Positions 6,374-14,464 of a DNA stretch of 64,000 nt are shown here, in pieces (the first letter of the stretch is position 1; each line of letters begins with the position of its first letter). The notes beneath the pieces are model-generated. The model ran no database searches, had not been told where the DNA came from, and saw only the letters and a list, made by a program, of their open reading frames with translations. Source of the stretch: Mycobacterium sp. WUMAC-067 (lineage in GTDB: Bacteria > Actinomycetota > Actinomycetes > Mycobacteriales > Mycobacteriaceae). The translations under genes and the position numbers were made by a program. The stretch covers positions 209,956 to 273,955 of the forward strand of contig NZ_JAEKMI010000002.1 in the NCBI RefSeq assembly GCF_020217485.1. Reading direction: 5' to 3'.

Positions 6374-7988
6374 AGCTGATACCTCCTACGACGTCCTCGT
6401 CATCGGCGCCGGGTTCTCCGGGCTGTACATGCTGCACCGGCTGCGGCAACTCGGGCTACGTACCCGCGTGCTGGAGATGGCCGAAAGCGTGGGCGGCACC
6501 TGGCTTTTCAACCGCTATCCCGGCGCGCGGTGCGACATCGAGAGCATCGAATACTCCTACAGCTTCTCCGAAGAGATCCAGCAGGAGTGGGTGTGGACGG
6601 AGTCGATGCCGGCCCAGCCGGAGATCGAGGCCTACCTGAACTTCGTGGCCGACCGGCTCGACCTTCGCCGCGACATCCAATTCGGCACCAAGGTCGTCGC
6701 GATGACGTTCGACCACGAAGCCGCGATGTGGTCGGTGCGCACCGAATCCGACGACATTTTCCGGGTTCCCTTCGTCGTCGCCGCCTCGGGCATCCTGTCC
6801 GTACCGCTGGAGCCGGACATCCCCGGGATGGACACGTTCGCCGGGGCGTCGCTGTTCACCAGCCGCTGGCCCGAGGGCGGCGTCGACCTCACCGGCAAGC
6901 GCGTCGGCGTCATCGGCACCGGCTCGACCGGCGTGCAACTCATCCCCGTCGTCGCCCGAGAAGCCCTGCAATTGTCGGTGTTTCAGCGATCACCGGCATA
7001 CACCTTGCCGTGGCGGGTGCATCGCTTCGAGCCGGGCGAGCTCGACGACATGAAGGCCCGTTACGGCGAAATCCGTGCGGCCCAGCGCGCCCACCCGATC
7101 GGCGCGGCCCGGCTGAGCGCGTTTTCCGTCCTGCTCGAAATGCTCGGCAGGCCGCCACTGAAGTCGGCGACGCGCGAAGAGCAACTGCGCGCCATCGAGG
7201 AGAACGGCGTCATGGGCGCACTGAACTGGGGCGACATCTTCTTCGACATCGACGCCAACCGGATGGCCGCCAAGTTGTACGGCGAGGCGGTGGCCCGGAT
7301 CGTCAAGGACCCGGACACCGCCGCCTCCCTGGTTCCCGTGCACCCCTTCGCCTGTAAGCGCCCGATCATCGACCAGGGCTACTACGAGACGTTCAACCGA
7401 GACAACGTCACCCTCGTCGACCTGCGAAAGTCGCCGATCCGCGAAGTCACACCCGCCGGCATCCGCACCGAGGACCGGTTGCACGAACTCGATGCCATCG
7501 TCTACGCCACCGGTTTTGACGCCATGACCGGCGCGCTGAGCCGCATCGACGTCCGTGGCCGCGGCGGTGTCTCGCTCGGCGAATTCTGGGCCACCGAAGG
7601 CCCGCTGTCGTACCTGGGTCTGGCGGTCGCCGGGTTCCCGAACCTCTTCACGGTTCAGGGCCCGGGCAGCCCGAGCGCCGCGACGAACTTCGTCGCCGCC
7701 CTCGAACAGCACGTGGAGTGGATCGGCGACTGCCTCGCGTATCTGCGCGCCAACGACATCCGCACCATCGAGGCGCTCAGCACCGCTCAGCAGGAGTGGA
7801 TCGACCACACCACGGCGCTCGTCGCGCCTACGGTTCTGGTCCACTCGTCGTGCAACTCCTGGTACAACGGTGGCAACGTGCCGGGCAAGAAACGGATGTA
7901 TATGGGCTACACCGGCGGAATCCCCGAATACCGGCGGCGCTGCGACGAAATCGCGGCAAGCGGATACACCGGATTCAAACTGGCTTAG
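6366..7988 (+). CDS. Flavin-dependent monooxygenase, Baeyer-Villiger (BVMO) type
   Basis: A 540-residue two-dinucleotide-domain flavoprotein: FAD motif GAGFSG (residues 14-19), a GGTW(x)NRYPGARCDIES stretch (43-60) and NADPH motif GTGSTG (184-189). All are typical of class B BVMOs, which insert oxygen next to a ketone. The BVMO fingerprint FxGxxxHxxxW[PD] appears at 158-169 as FAGASLFTSRWP, with Phe164 where His is expected. The YATGFD motif is intact. It overlaps the truncated SnoaL gene by 8 bp and is followed 18 bp later by an alpha/beta hydrolase, the classical partner for opening a BVMO-made ester. Cyclic ketone oxidation is the best guess. Confidence 0.88.
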   Translation: MAEADTSYDVLVIGAGFSGLYMLHRLRQLGLRTRVLEMAESVGGTWLFNRYPGARCDIESIEYSYSFSEEIQQEWVWTESMPAQPEIEAYLNFVADRLDLRRDIQFGTKVVAMTFDHEAAMWSVRTESDDIFRVPFVVAASGILSVPLEPDIPGMDTFAGASLFTSRWPEGGVDLTGKRVGVIGTGSTGVQLIPVVAREALQLSVFQRSPAYTLPWRVHRFEPGELDDMKARYGEIRAAQRAHPIGAARLSAFSVLLEMLGRPPLKSATREEQLRAIEENGVMGALNWGDIFFDIDANRMAAKLYGEAVARIVKDPDTAASLVPVHPFACKRPIIDQGYYETFNRDNVTLVDLRKSPIREVTPAGIRTEDRLHELDAIVYATGFDAMTGALSRIDVRGRGGVSLGEFWATEGPLSYLGLAVAGFPNLFTVQGPGSPSAATNFVAALEQHVEWIGDCLAYLRANDIRTIEALSTAQQEWIDHTTALVAPTVLVHSSCNSWYNGGNVPGKKRMYMGYTGGIPEYRRRCDEIAASGYTGFKLA

Positions 7989-8006
7989 CTGTTGAAGGTG
8001 AGCGAC

Positions 8007-9128
8007 ATGGCGAAGGCATTGAACGGGCTGAGCCTGGCCAAAGATGTGGCCCGGGAACTCGCAATGCTGGTGCCGCGAACGGTGGCCGGTCTGCAGGAGT
8101 CCACCGGTTGGTCCCCGCTGTCGCCACGCGGTGTCCGCCAGTTCGGTGAGGTCATGCTCGACGAGCTTGTGCTGAGCGGCTTTTCGCTGCTGGGCGGCAG
8201 CCCCGCGGCGATGCGCCCGCTGGATGCGTGCACCGCGGCCGCCGAGGAGCTCTCGACGCTCGGCATCGACCGGGCGCACGCCGAGCCGAAACCGTTGCGG
8301 GCCGCCTCGATACGCCGGCGCCGTATCGCCGGCCTGGCATACGAACGGCTGACCTTCGAACACGATCCGGCCCTGCCGCCGACCCTGGAGGCCGACGGGT
8401 TGGGCGGGCCGGCGCGAGCGGTGGTGCACGTGTGCCGGCACCGCGACGGGCCCAGACCGTGGCTGGTATGGGTGCACGGCGCCGGTCAGGGCGGCACCGA
8501 AGACCTGCTGATGTCCGGCATCGGCCGGATACATCGCAAACTGGGCTTCAACATCGCGATGCCGGTGCAGCCGGGCCACGGGTGCCGACGCGGCCACTGG
8601 CCGGCCTATCCCGACATGGATCCGCTCGGCAACGTCGCGGGAATGATGCGGGTCGTCTCGGAGGTGCGCGCCGTGGTGCGCTGGGCGCAGGCGCAAGCCA
8701 CCGCCGTTGTGGTGGCCGGGATTTCGATGGGCACCCCGGTGGCCGCGCTGGTGTCGCACCTGGAAAAGCGGATCGATGCGGTGGCCCTGTACACGCCCAT
8801 CCTGGGGCTCAACGCGATGATCGCGCGACACCTTCAGCGGTGGGGGCCGTCGCGCGACGGATTCCGCGAGTTGCTGGAATCTCCCGTGGTCACCCAGCTG
8901 ACCTCGGTGATCGACCCCCTGGCGGTCACACCCTCGCCGCCACCGGAGCGCCGCCTCATCGTCGGGGCGTGGCACGACCGGATGGCGATGCGTGAGCCCA
9001 CGAACGCGCTGCAGGAACGCTGGGCCGGCCAGTTGTATTGGTACGACGGCAGCCACGTCGGGCACATTTTCTCCCGGCGCGTGCAGCGCATCACCGACCG
9101 ATTCCTGCGCGACGCGGTGCCCGGCTGA
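8007..9128 (+). CDS. Alpha/beta hydrolase
   Basis: A 373-residue alpha/beta-hydrolase. An oxyanion-forming WVHGAGQGG is followed by the nucleophile elbow GISMG (Ser) and a C-terminal YDGSHVGHIF, which probably supplies the His; GAWHDRM is where the acid is usually found. The N-terminal 110 residues are a helical cap with no recognised function. An in-frame TTG at 7992 exists, but the ATG at 8007 has GAAGG 8 bases upstream and is preferred. The stop overlaps the next ATG as TGATG. Adjacent to a BVMO-type gene, hydrolysis of a lactone or ester product is the most reasonable role. Confidence 0.83.
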   Translation: MAKALNGLSLAKDVARELAMLVPRTVAGLQESTGWSPLSPRGVRQFGEVMLDELVLSGFSLLGGSPAAMRPLDACTAAAEELSTLGIDRAHAEPKPLRAASIRRRRIAGLAYERLTFEHDPALPPTLEADGLGGPARAVVHVCRHRDGPRPWLVWVHGAGQGGTEDLLMSGIGRIHRKLGFNIAMPVQPGHGCRRGHWPAYPDMDPLGNVAGMMRVVSEVRAVVRWAQAQATAVVVAGISMGTPVAALVSHLEKRIDAVALYTPILGLNAMIARHLQRWGPSRDGFRELLESPVVTQLTSVIDPLAVTPSPPPERRLIVGAWHDRMAMREPTNALQERWAGQLYWYDGSHVGHIFSRRVQRITDRFLRDAVPG

Positions 9129-9508
9129 TGGCGCCGACCTGGACGGCACGGACGGTGGTCGAGCTCTACAACCTCGTCGTGTGGAATGAGCGCAACATCG
9201 AGCTGGCCGAGGAGCTGTTGGGCGACACCGTCATTCGGCACGAGGTCGGTGCTTCGCGCACGCTGACCCACGCCGAAGCGGTCCAGCGGGTGGTGGACAT
9301 GTGGCAGGTGGCCGAATCGTTGCACTTCGACCTCAATGTCGTCATCGAGGGCGAGGACGGCGAACACGTGGCGATCGTCTACGACTCGACGATCAGGACC
9401 AAGGACGGCACCCAAACCAACATCGCCAGCATGGAGGTGTTCCGCGTGGTCGATGGCAAGATTACCGAGGTGTGGAACTGCGGCTACCAGCAAGGGGTTT
9501 GGAATTGA
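9128..9508 (+). CDS. SnoaL/NTF2-like protein, full length
   Basis: A 126-residue SnoaL-like protein with complete topology: helix (TVVELYNLVVWNERNIELAEELLGDTVIRHE), segment EAVQRVVDMWQV, then four strands ending FRVVDGKITEVWNCGYQQG. Members serve as isomerases, cyclases or epoxide hydrolases. It contrasts with the truncated relative at 6101 in the same operon. It overlaps both neighbours by 1 and 4 bases, so translation is tightly coupled. The start is chosen at 9128 because that ATG overlaps the hydrolase stop, and the longer frame to 9038 would lie inside the hydrolase gene. Confidence 0.82.
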   Translation: MAPTWTARTVVELYNLVVWNERNIELAEELLGDTVIRHEVGASRTLTHAEAVQRVVDMWQVAESLHFDLNVVIEGEDGEHVAIVYDSTIRTKDGTQTNIASMEVFRVVDGKITEVWNCGYQQGVWN

Positions 9509-10581
9509 GTGACCGTACGCTTGATGAATTGGGCTTCTATCTGCTGGCCGGCGCCGGGGGTGAGGGCCCGGCTGCATTGATGGACGAGGCCCGTCGCGGC
9601 GAGGAACTCGGCTTCGGCACCGGATTCATCTCCGAGCGGTGGAACGTCAAAGAGGCGTCGTCGCTCGTCGGGGCGGCGTGCGCGGTGACCACCCGCATGC
9701 AGATCGCCACCGCCGCAACCAATCACAACACCCGCCACCCGCTGATCACGGGATCGTGGGCGACCACGATGCATCGCCTTTCCGGCGGCCGATTCACCCT
9801 GGGCGTCGGCCGGGGCATCGCCGCAATCTACGGGGCCTTCGGCATACCGGCGGTGACGACGGCGCAAATGGAGGATTGGGCCCAGGTCATGCGCCGACTG
9901 TGGCACGGCGAGCTGATCTTCAACCACGACGGCCCGATGGGCAAGTACCCCATCCTGTTTCTCGATCCGGACTTCAACGAAGACATCCGGTTGGCCCTGG
10001 TGGCGTTCGGCCCTAACACGCTCGCGCTCGGAGGCCGGGCCTTCGACGACGTCATACTGCACACCTACTTCACCCCGGAAACCTTGCAGCGCAGCGTCAA
10101 AACCGTGAAGGCGGCCGCGGAGAAGGCGGGCCGCGACCCCGACAGTGTACGGGTGTGGTCGTGCTTCGCGACCGTCGGCGACCACCTGCCCGAAGAGTTG
10201 CGGCTGAAGAAGACCGTCGCGCGGCTGGCCACTTATCTACAGGGCTACGGCGACCTGCTCGTCCAAACCAATGACTGGGATCCCGCTGTGCTGCAACGGT
10301 TCCGCGAAGACCCGGTCGTCACGTCGATCGCCGGCGGGATCGACCACAAGGGCACGCCCGAGCAGATCGAGCACATCGCGACGCTGATCCCCGACGAATG
10401 GCTGGAGCCCTCGGCGACCGGGACGGCCGAACAGTGCGTGGACCGCATCCGCAAGGAGTTCGACTACGGGGCCGACGCGGTCATCATGCATGGCGCCACC
10501 CCCGACGAGCTCGAGCCGATCGTGACCTATTACCGCGAAAGTGCAACTGGCGACGCGTTTCCCGAGAGGCGCAGTCGGTAG
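9505..10581 (+). CDS. LLM-class F420-dependent oxidoreductase
   Basis: A 358-residue TIM-barrel flavin/F420 oxidoreductase of the luciferase-like superfamily. Diagnostic stretches are LGFGTGFISERWNVKEASSLVGAAC, the HPLITGSWATTMHRLSGGRFTLGVGRG core and AFGPNTLALGGRAFDDVILHTYF. It resembles the actinobacterial F420 subfamily typified by MSMEG_2249. The start is a TTG at 9505 overlapping the upstream TGA, preceded by AAGGGG; the open frame to 9301 lies in the SnoaL gene. Mycobacteria make F420, so a hydride transfer to or from an alcohol, ketone or enone is likely. It is the last gene of the 6101-10581 operon. Confidence 0.86.
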   Translation: MSDRTLDELGFYLLAGAGGEGPAALMDEARRGEELGFGTGFISERWNVKEASSLVGAACAVTTRMQIATAATNHNTRHPLITGSWATTMHRLSGGRFTLGVGRGIAAIYGAFGIPAVTTAQMEDWAQVMRRLWHGELIFNHDGPMGKYPILFLDPDFNEDIRLALVAFGPNTLALGGRAFDDVILHTYFTPETLQRSVKTVKAAAEKAGRDPDSVRVWSCFATVGDHLPEELRLKKTVARLATYLQGYGDLLVQTNDWDPAVLQRFREDPVVTSIAGGIDHKGTPEQIEHIATLIPDEWLEPSATGTAEQCVDRIRKEFDYGADAVIMHGATPDELEPIVTYYRESATGDAFPERRSR

Positions 10582-10600
10582 ATGCACTCTCGCGGCGGTT

Positions 10601-12097
10601 CTAAGGCAGGATGACGGTCCGGGTTACCGGCTCGGCGGCGGCCTGCCTGCTCGACAGGCCGCGCTTCAAGGACGCGAGCAGGGCGTCGCGTGTCTCGCGG
10701 GGATCGATCAGTTCGTCGAACCCCATGTGCTCGGCCGAGCGGTAGGAGGCCTCCAGCTCGGCGTTACGCAGCTTGGCCGAAAGGTCTTCGCCCGCGTGTG
10801 AGGCGCGGCTGAGGGCCGCGGCGCTCATGGCGCCCATCGTGGCACCGGGGTAGGCGAAGGTCGCGACCTGATGGTCGAAACCCAACAGCGACATGACCAT
10901 CGACCCGAAGCCGTACGCCTTGCGCAGTGTGAGGTGCAGCTTCAACGTGGTAGCGGCCGTTTGCGCGGCGAACATCCGCGCGCCGGCCCGCAGCACGCCG
11001 GTGCGTTCGGATCGGCTGCCGGGCAGCATCCCGGGGTTGTCGGCGAGGAACACGATCGGCAGGTGGAAGGAATCGGCCACCATGATGAAGTGGGCCGCCT
11101 TGTCGGCGGCGTCGGCGTCGATGGAGCCCGCGAGCACCTGCGGCTGGTTGGCCACCACCGCGACGGGGTGGCCGCCGAGGTGGGCGAGTGCGCAGATGAT
11201 CGCCTTGCCGAACTGGGGCTGCACTTCGAACCAGTCGGGGCTGTCGAAGACCACATCGAGCACGGCGCGCATGTCGTAAACGCGGCGGTTGTCCCGGGAG
11301 ACGATGTCGAGCAGCTCCGGCGTCGGCCGCGGTGCGCAGGCCGCACCGGACGGTTGCGGCGACGGGTACGACCACGCGCTGGGCGGGAAGTACGACAGGT
11401 AGCGGCGGACGTCGTCAAGCACCGCTTCGTCGTCCTCGGCGACATTGTGGATCACGCCGCTGGGCAACGCGACGCCCGGCCCGCCCAGGTCCTCTTTCGA
11501 AATGTCTTCTCCGGTCGACTCTTTGACGACGGGGGGCCCTGCGGTGAAGATCGCGCCCTGCCGGCTCATGATCCGGAAGTCGCAAACGGGTGCCACCAGT
11601 GCGCCGTGTCCGGCCGAGGGGCCGAGGACGGCGGCGACGGTCGGGACGCGCCCGGAGCATTGCGCCTGCGCGAGCAGGTCGGTCGGGGTGCGCCCGTAAT
11701 GCCCGCCGGTGGGGCGGAAGCCGGCGCCTTCGAGCAGCATGATCAGCGGGATCTTGTCGCGCAGCGCCAGTTCGGCGATGCGGTACCGCTTGGAATTGCC
11801 GCCGGGCCCGATGCTGCCGGCCAGGGTGGTGAAGTCCTCGGCGCCCAGCATCACCGGTGAGCCGTTGAGCTCGCCGGAGCCCACGACCAGGCCGTCGGCC
11901 GCGGTCTCACCGCCGACCAGGGTGCCGAGCTCGCGGAACGTGCCCGGGTCGAGGAGGTACTCGATCCGAGCGCGGGCGTCGAGCTTGCCCTTGTTGCGGT
12001 GCTTGTCGAGCCGCTCCGGCCCGCCCATTTCGAGCGCGTGCTGACGGCGTCGCTCGAGATCGTCGAGCGTTTCTCCCCAGTCCTGGGCTTTCGGCAT
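10601..12097 (-). CDS. Acyl-CoA carboxylase carboxyltransferase (beta) subunit-like
   Basis: A 498-residue member of the propionyl/methylcrotonyl-CoA carboxylase beta family. It has the N-terminal LDKHRNKGKLDARARIEYLLDPGTFRELG typical of the family. The first crotonase-like half includes MLLEGAGFRPTGG and GPSAGHGALVAPVCDF. The second half includes GGHPVAVVANQPQVLAGSIDADAADKAAHFI, FLADNPGMLPGSRSE and YGFGSMVMSLLGFD. It would transfer carboxyl from biotin to an acyl-CoA. No biotin carboxylase/BCCP subunit is encoded in the window, so its partner must be elsewhere or it may act as a decarboxylase. It is transcribed alone and convergent with the LLM gene. Confidence 0.87.
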   Translation of the reverse strand: MPKAQDWGETLDDLERRRQHALEMGGPERLDKHRNKGKLDARARIEYLLDPGTFRELGTLVGGETAADGLVVGSGELNGSPVMLGAEDFTTLAGSIGPGGNSKRYRIAELALRDKIPLIMLLEGAGFRPTGGHYGRTPTDLLAQAQCSGRVPTVAAVLGPSAGHGALVAPVCDFRIMSRQGAIFTAGPPVVKESTGEDISKEDLGGPGVALPSGVIHNVAEDDEAVLDDVRRYLSYFPPSAWSYPSPQPSGAACAPRPTPELLDIVSRDNRRVYDMRAVLDVVFDSPDWFEVQPQFGKAIICALAHLGGHPVAVVANQPQVLAGSIDADAADKAAHFIMVADSFHLPIVFLADNPGMLPGSRSERTGVLRAGARMFAAQTAATTLKLHLTLRKAYGFGSMVMSLLGFDHQVATFAYPGATMGAMSAAALSRASHAGEDLSAKLRNAELEASYRSAEHMGFDELIDPRETRDALLASLKRGLSSRQAAAEPVTRTVILP

Positions 12098-12154
12098 GCC
12101 TATGTCCTACCTCATAGAGGATTCGTCGCGCGAGCAGTCCTTATGGTGGCGACC

Positions 12155-12181
12155 CGTCCCCCGCAAGCGGGAGGTGCCCCC
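12155..12181. repeat. 27-bp dispersed repeat, copy 1
   Basis: A 27-base sequence beginning CGTCCCCCGCAAGCGGGAGG is repeated without mismatch at 33610-33636. It contains the small hairpin CCCGC-AA-GCGGG. Both copies lie upstream of genes, in non-coding DNA. It looks like a dispersed mycobacterial intergenic element. Confidence 0.75.
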
Positions 12182-12242
12182 GGCGCCGGCTACGCCGCGC
12201 TTGCGATCGCCACGTTGCGGGGTCACATACTGGATTGCTTAC

Positions 12243-12254
12243 GGTAAAGTTACC
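12243..12254. promoter_or_regulatory. Inverted repeat GGTAA-AG-TTACC upstream of P450
   Basis: GGTAA and TTACC are separated by two bases, about 75 bp upstream of the P450 start. The half-sites resemble those of the 15-bp palindrome at 27526-27540, though the spacing differs. It is a candidate operator; chance is not excluded at this length. Confidence 0.35.
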
Positions 12255-12328
12255 CGCAGTCCTGATGCCCCGTCCCTCGAGGTCCGTCTTTCGCCGGCGG
12301 GGACGCCCCGAATCGAGGAGTTTCACCA

Positions 12329-13567
12329 GTGAGCACCACCACGATGGACGAGGCCGCCAACCTGCTGACGGACCCGTTGGCGTACACCGACGAGCAGCGG
12401 CTGCATGCGGCGCTGACTCACCTGCGCGCCAACGCTCCGGTGTCGCGGGTGGAGGTGCCGAATTACCGGCCGTTCTGGGCGATCACCAAACACGCCGACA
12501 TCATGGACATCGAGCGGGAAAACATGCTCTTCACCAACTGGCCGCGACCGGTGTTGACGACCGCCGAAGGCGACGAGATGCAGGCCGCCGTCGGCGTGCG
12601 CACATTGATCCACCTGGACGACCCGCAGCACCGGGTGGTGCGCGCGATCGGCTCCGACTGGTTTCGCCCAAAGGCGATGCGGGCCCTGAAGGTTCGCGTC
12701 GACGAGCTGGCCAAGATCTACGTCGACAAGATGATGGCGGTCGGTCCCGAATGCGACTTCGTTCAGGAAGTCGCCGTCAATTACCCGCTCTACGTGATCA
12801 TGTCGCTGCTGGGCCTGCCCGAGGCCGACTTTCCCCGCATGCTCAAGCTGACGCAGGAATTGTTCGGCAGCGACGACTCCGAATTCAAGCGCGGCAGCTC
12901 CAACGAGGACCAGCTGCCGGCGCTGCTCGACATGTTCCAATACTTCAACGGCGTGACGGCGTCCCGCCGCGAACACCCGACCGAGGATCTCGCCTCGGCG
13001 ATCGCCAACGCCCGCGTCGACGGCGAACCCCTGTCGGACATCGACACCGTCTCCTACTACCTGATCGTCGCCACCGCGGGCCACGACACCACCAGCGCCA
13101 CCATCTCCGGTGGCCTGCAGGCGCTCATCGAAAACCCCGACCAGCTGCACCGCTTGCGCGACAACCTCGACCTGATGCCACTGGCCACCGACGAGATGAT
13201 CCGCTGGGTGACGCCGGTCAAGGAGTTCATGCGCACCGCCGCCAGCGACACTGTCGTGCGCGGAGTCCCCATTGCCGCAGGCGAATCCGTGCTGCTGTCC
13301 TACGTGTCGGCCAACCGCGACGAGGAAGTCTTCGACGAGCCTTTCCGCTTCGACGTCGGTCGCGACCCCAACAAGCACCTGGCCTTCGGCTATGGCGTGC
13401 ACTTCTGCATGGGCGCGGCGCTGGCCCGCATGGAGGTCAGCAGCTTCTTCTCAGAGCTGCTGCCACGCCTGGAATCCATTGAGTTGACCGGCGACCCGGA
13501 GCTGGTCGCCACGACCTTCGTCGGCGGGCTCAAGCACCTGCCGGTTCGTTACTCACTGCGGCGGTGA
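12329..13567 (+). CDS. Cytochrome P450
   Basis: A 412-residue soluble bacterial P450. The oxygen-binding I-helix is ATAGHDTTSA, the K-helix ExxR is EMIR, and the heme loop is HLAFGYGVHFCMG with the thiolate ligand Cys360. The N-terminus has no membrane anchor. The start is GTG at 12329 with GAGGAG 8 bases upstream. It needs a ferredoxin and reductase; the only ferredoxin here is at 39754. The following SDR starts 16 bp downstream, so hydroxylation followed by alcohol oxidation is a reasonable pairing. CYP family was not assigned. Confidence 0.92.
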   Translation: MSTTTMDEAANLLTDPLAYTDEQRLHAALTHLRANAPVSRVEVPNYRPFWAITKHADIMDIERENMLFTNWPRPVLTTAEGDEMQAAVGVRTLIHLDDPQHRVVRAIGSDWFRPKAMRALKVRVDELAKIYVDKMMAVGPECDFVQEVAVNYPLYVIMSLLGLPEADFPRMLKLTQELFGSDDSEFKRGSSNEDQLPALLDMFQYFNGVTASRREHPTEDLASAIANARVDGEPLSDIDTVSYYLIVATAGHDTTSATISGGLQALIENPDQLHRLRDNLDLMPLATDEMIRWVTPVKEFMRTAASDTVVRGVPIAAGESVLLSYVSANRDEEVFDEPFRFDVGRDPNKHLAFGYGVHFCMGAALARMEVSSFFSELLPRLESIELTGDPELVATTFVGGLKHLPVRYSLRR

Positions 13568-13583
13568 TCGATACACTCCTGCG

Positions 13584-14405
13584 GTGACGTCAAAGACGAT
13601 CGTCATCACGGGCGCCAGCGACGGCATCGGTGCGGCGGCGGCCCGCCGGATCAGCCGTGGCGGGCACAACGTCGTGCTGGTGGGGCGGTCGGAAAGCAAG
13701 ACCGCGGCCATGGCCGCGGAGTTGGGCGCCGACTATTTCCTGGCCGACTTCGCCGACCTGTCCCAAGTTCGGGCGCTGGCAGACAAAATCCGGTCCGCCT
13801 GCCCGCGCATCGACGTATTGGGCAACAACGCCGGAGGAGTGTTCTCGAAGCTCCGGAGAACCCCCGACGGCCATGAGATCACTTTTCAGGTCAACTACCT
13901 GGCGCCGTTCTTGCTCACCACGCTGTTGCTGGACGTGCTCATCGGCTCGCATGCCACGATCGTCAACACGTCCAGCTCGTCACAGCGGCTGCTGCGCAAT
14001 GTCAAGCTCGCCGATTTCGACACGACGGAACGGCGCCGGCCCAGCACCGCCTACGCGGTGGCGAAGTTGGCAAACATCTTGTTCACCAAGGAATTAGATC
14101 GGCGCTATCGGGCCGATGGTCTTTCGCTGGCAGTGGTTCACCCCGGTTTCGTCAACACCAACATCGGTCATTCGTCCGGCTCGCGGTTTCTGACGACCAT
14201 GCAACGCACGCCCGCTAGCCGAATGATCAAGTCCGCGGATGATGGCGCCGATCAGCTGGTCTGGTTGGCGACCAGCGTGCCCGGCGTCGACTGGACGGTC
14301 GGCGAATACTACGCGAAAGGCAAAGTCGCCAAAGCCAATCGGGCGGCCTACGATCCGATCCTCGCGCGCCAACTCTGGGATCACGCCCTGGCCAAGCTCC
14401 CTTAG
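13584..14405 (+). CDS. Short-chain dehydrogenase/reductase
   Basis: A 273-residue SDR resembling retinol-dehydrogenase/WW-oxidoreductase-type members. It has TGASDGIG at residues 10-17, NNAGG in place of NNAG, NTSSSSQ with the catalytic Ser, and YAVAK with Tyr and Lys. All catalytic residues are present. The start is GTG at 13584, 16 bp after the P450 stop. Likely NADP-dependent oxidation of the alcohol made by that P450, or reduction of an aldehyde or ketone intermediate. The C-terminus (VGEYYAKGKVAKANRAAYDP) is typical of the subfamily. Confidence 0.87.
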   Translation: MTSKTIVITGASDGIGAAAARRISRGGHNVVLVGRSESKTAAMAAELGADYFLADFADLSQVRALADKIRSACPRIDVLGNNAGGVFSKLRRTPDGHEITFQVNYLAPFLLTTLLLDVLIGSHATIVNTSSSSQRLLRNVKLADFDTTERRRPSTAYAVAKLANILFTKELDRRYRADGLSLAVVHPGFVNTNIGHSSGSRFLTTMQRTPASRMIKSADDGADQLVWLATSVPGVDWTVGEYYAKGKVAKANRAAYDPILARQLWDHALAKLP

Positions 14406-14418
14406 CACCATCCCCTTC

Positions 14419-14454
14419 GATACTTGCTAGTATCCATTCGATACCGTCGAGTAT
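14419..14454. promoter_or_regulatory. Two palindromes 21 bp apart, probable TetR autoregulatory operators
   Basis: The first site is GATACT-TGCT-AGTATC (14419-14434), a perfect palindrome. The second, ATAC-N6-GTAT (14441-14454), is a weaker version. Their centres are 21 bp apart, two helical turns, so two dimers could bind on one face. They end 10 bp before the preferred TetR start at 14465 and overlap the alternative ATG at 14453. This is the expected arrangement for an autoregulated TetR operon. Confidence 0.7.
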
Positions 14455-14464
14455 GCTGCTGACC

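Larger units (their letters stand above)
12098..12328. other. Divergent intergenic region between carboxyltransferase and P450
   Basis: This 231-bp region should contain promoters for both divergent genes. It includes a 27-bp repeat (12155-12181) shared with 33610-33636, an AT-richer patch around 12225-12252, and a short inverted repeat (12243-12254). No coding sequence was recognised. Confidence 0.5.

Noticed and set aside
6990..9149. A 719-codon minus-strand frame opposite the monooxygenase and hydrolase genes
   Set aside because: Both plus-strand genes carry full motif sets; the antisense frame is His/Arg/Gly-rich shadow sequence.
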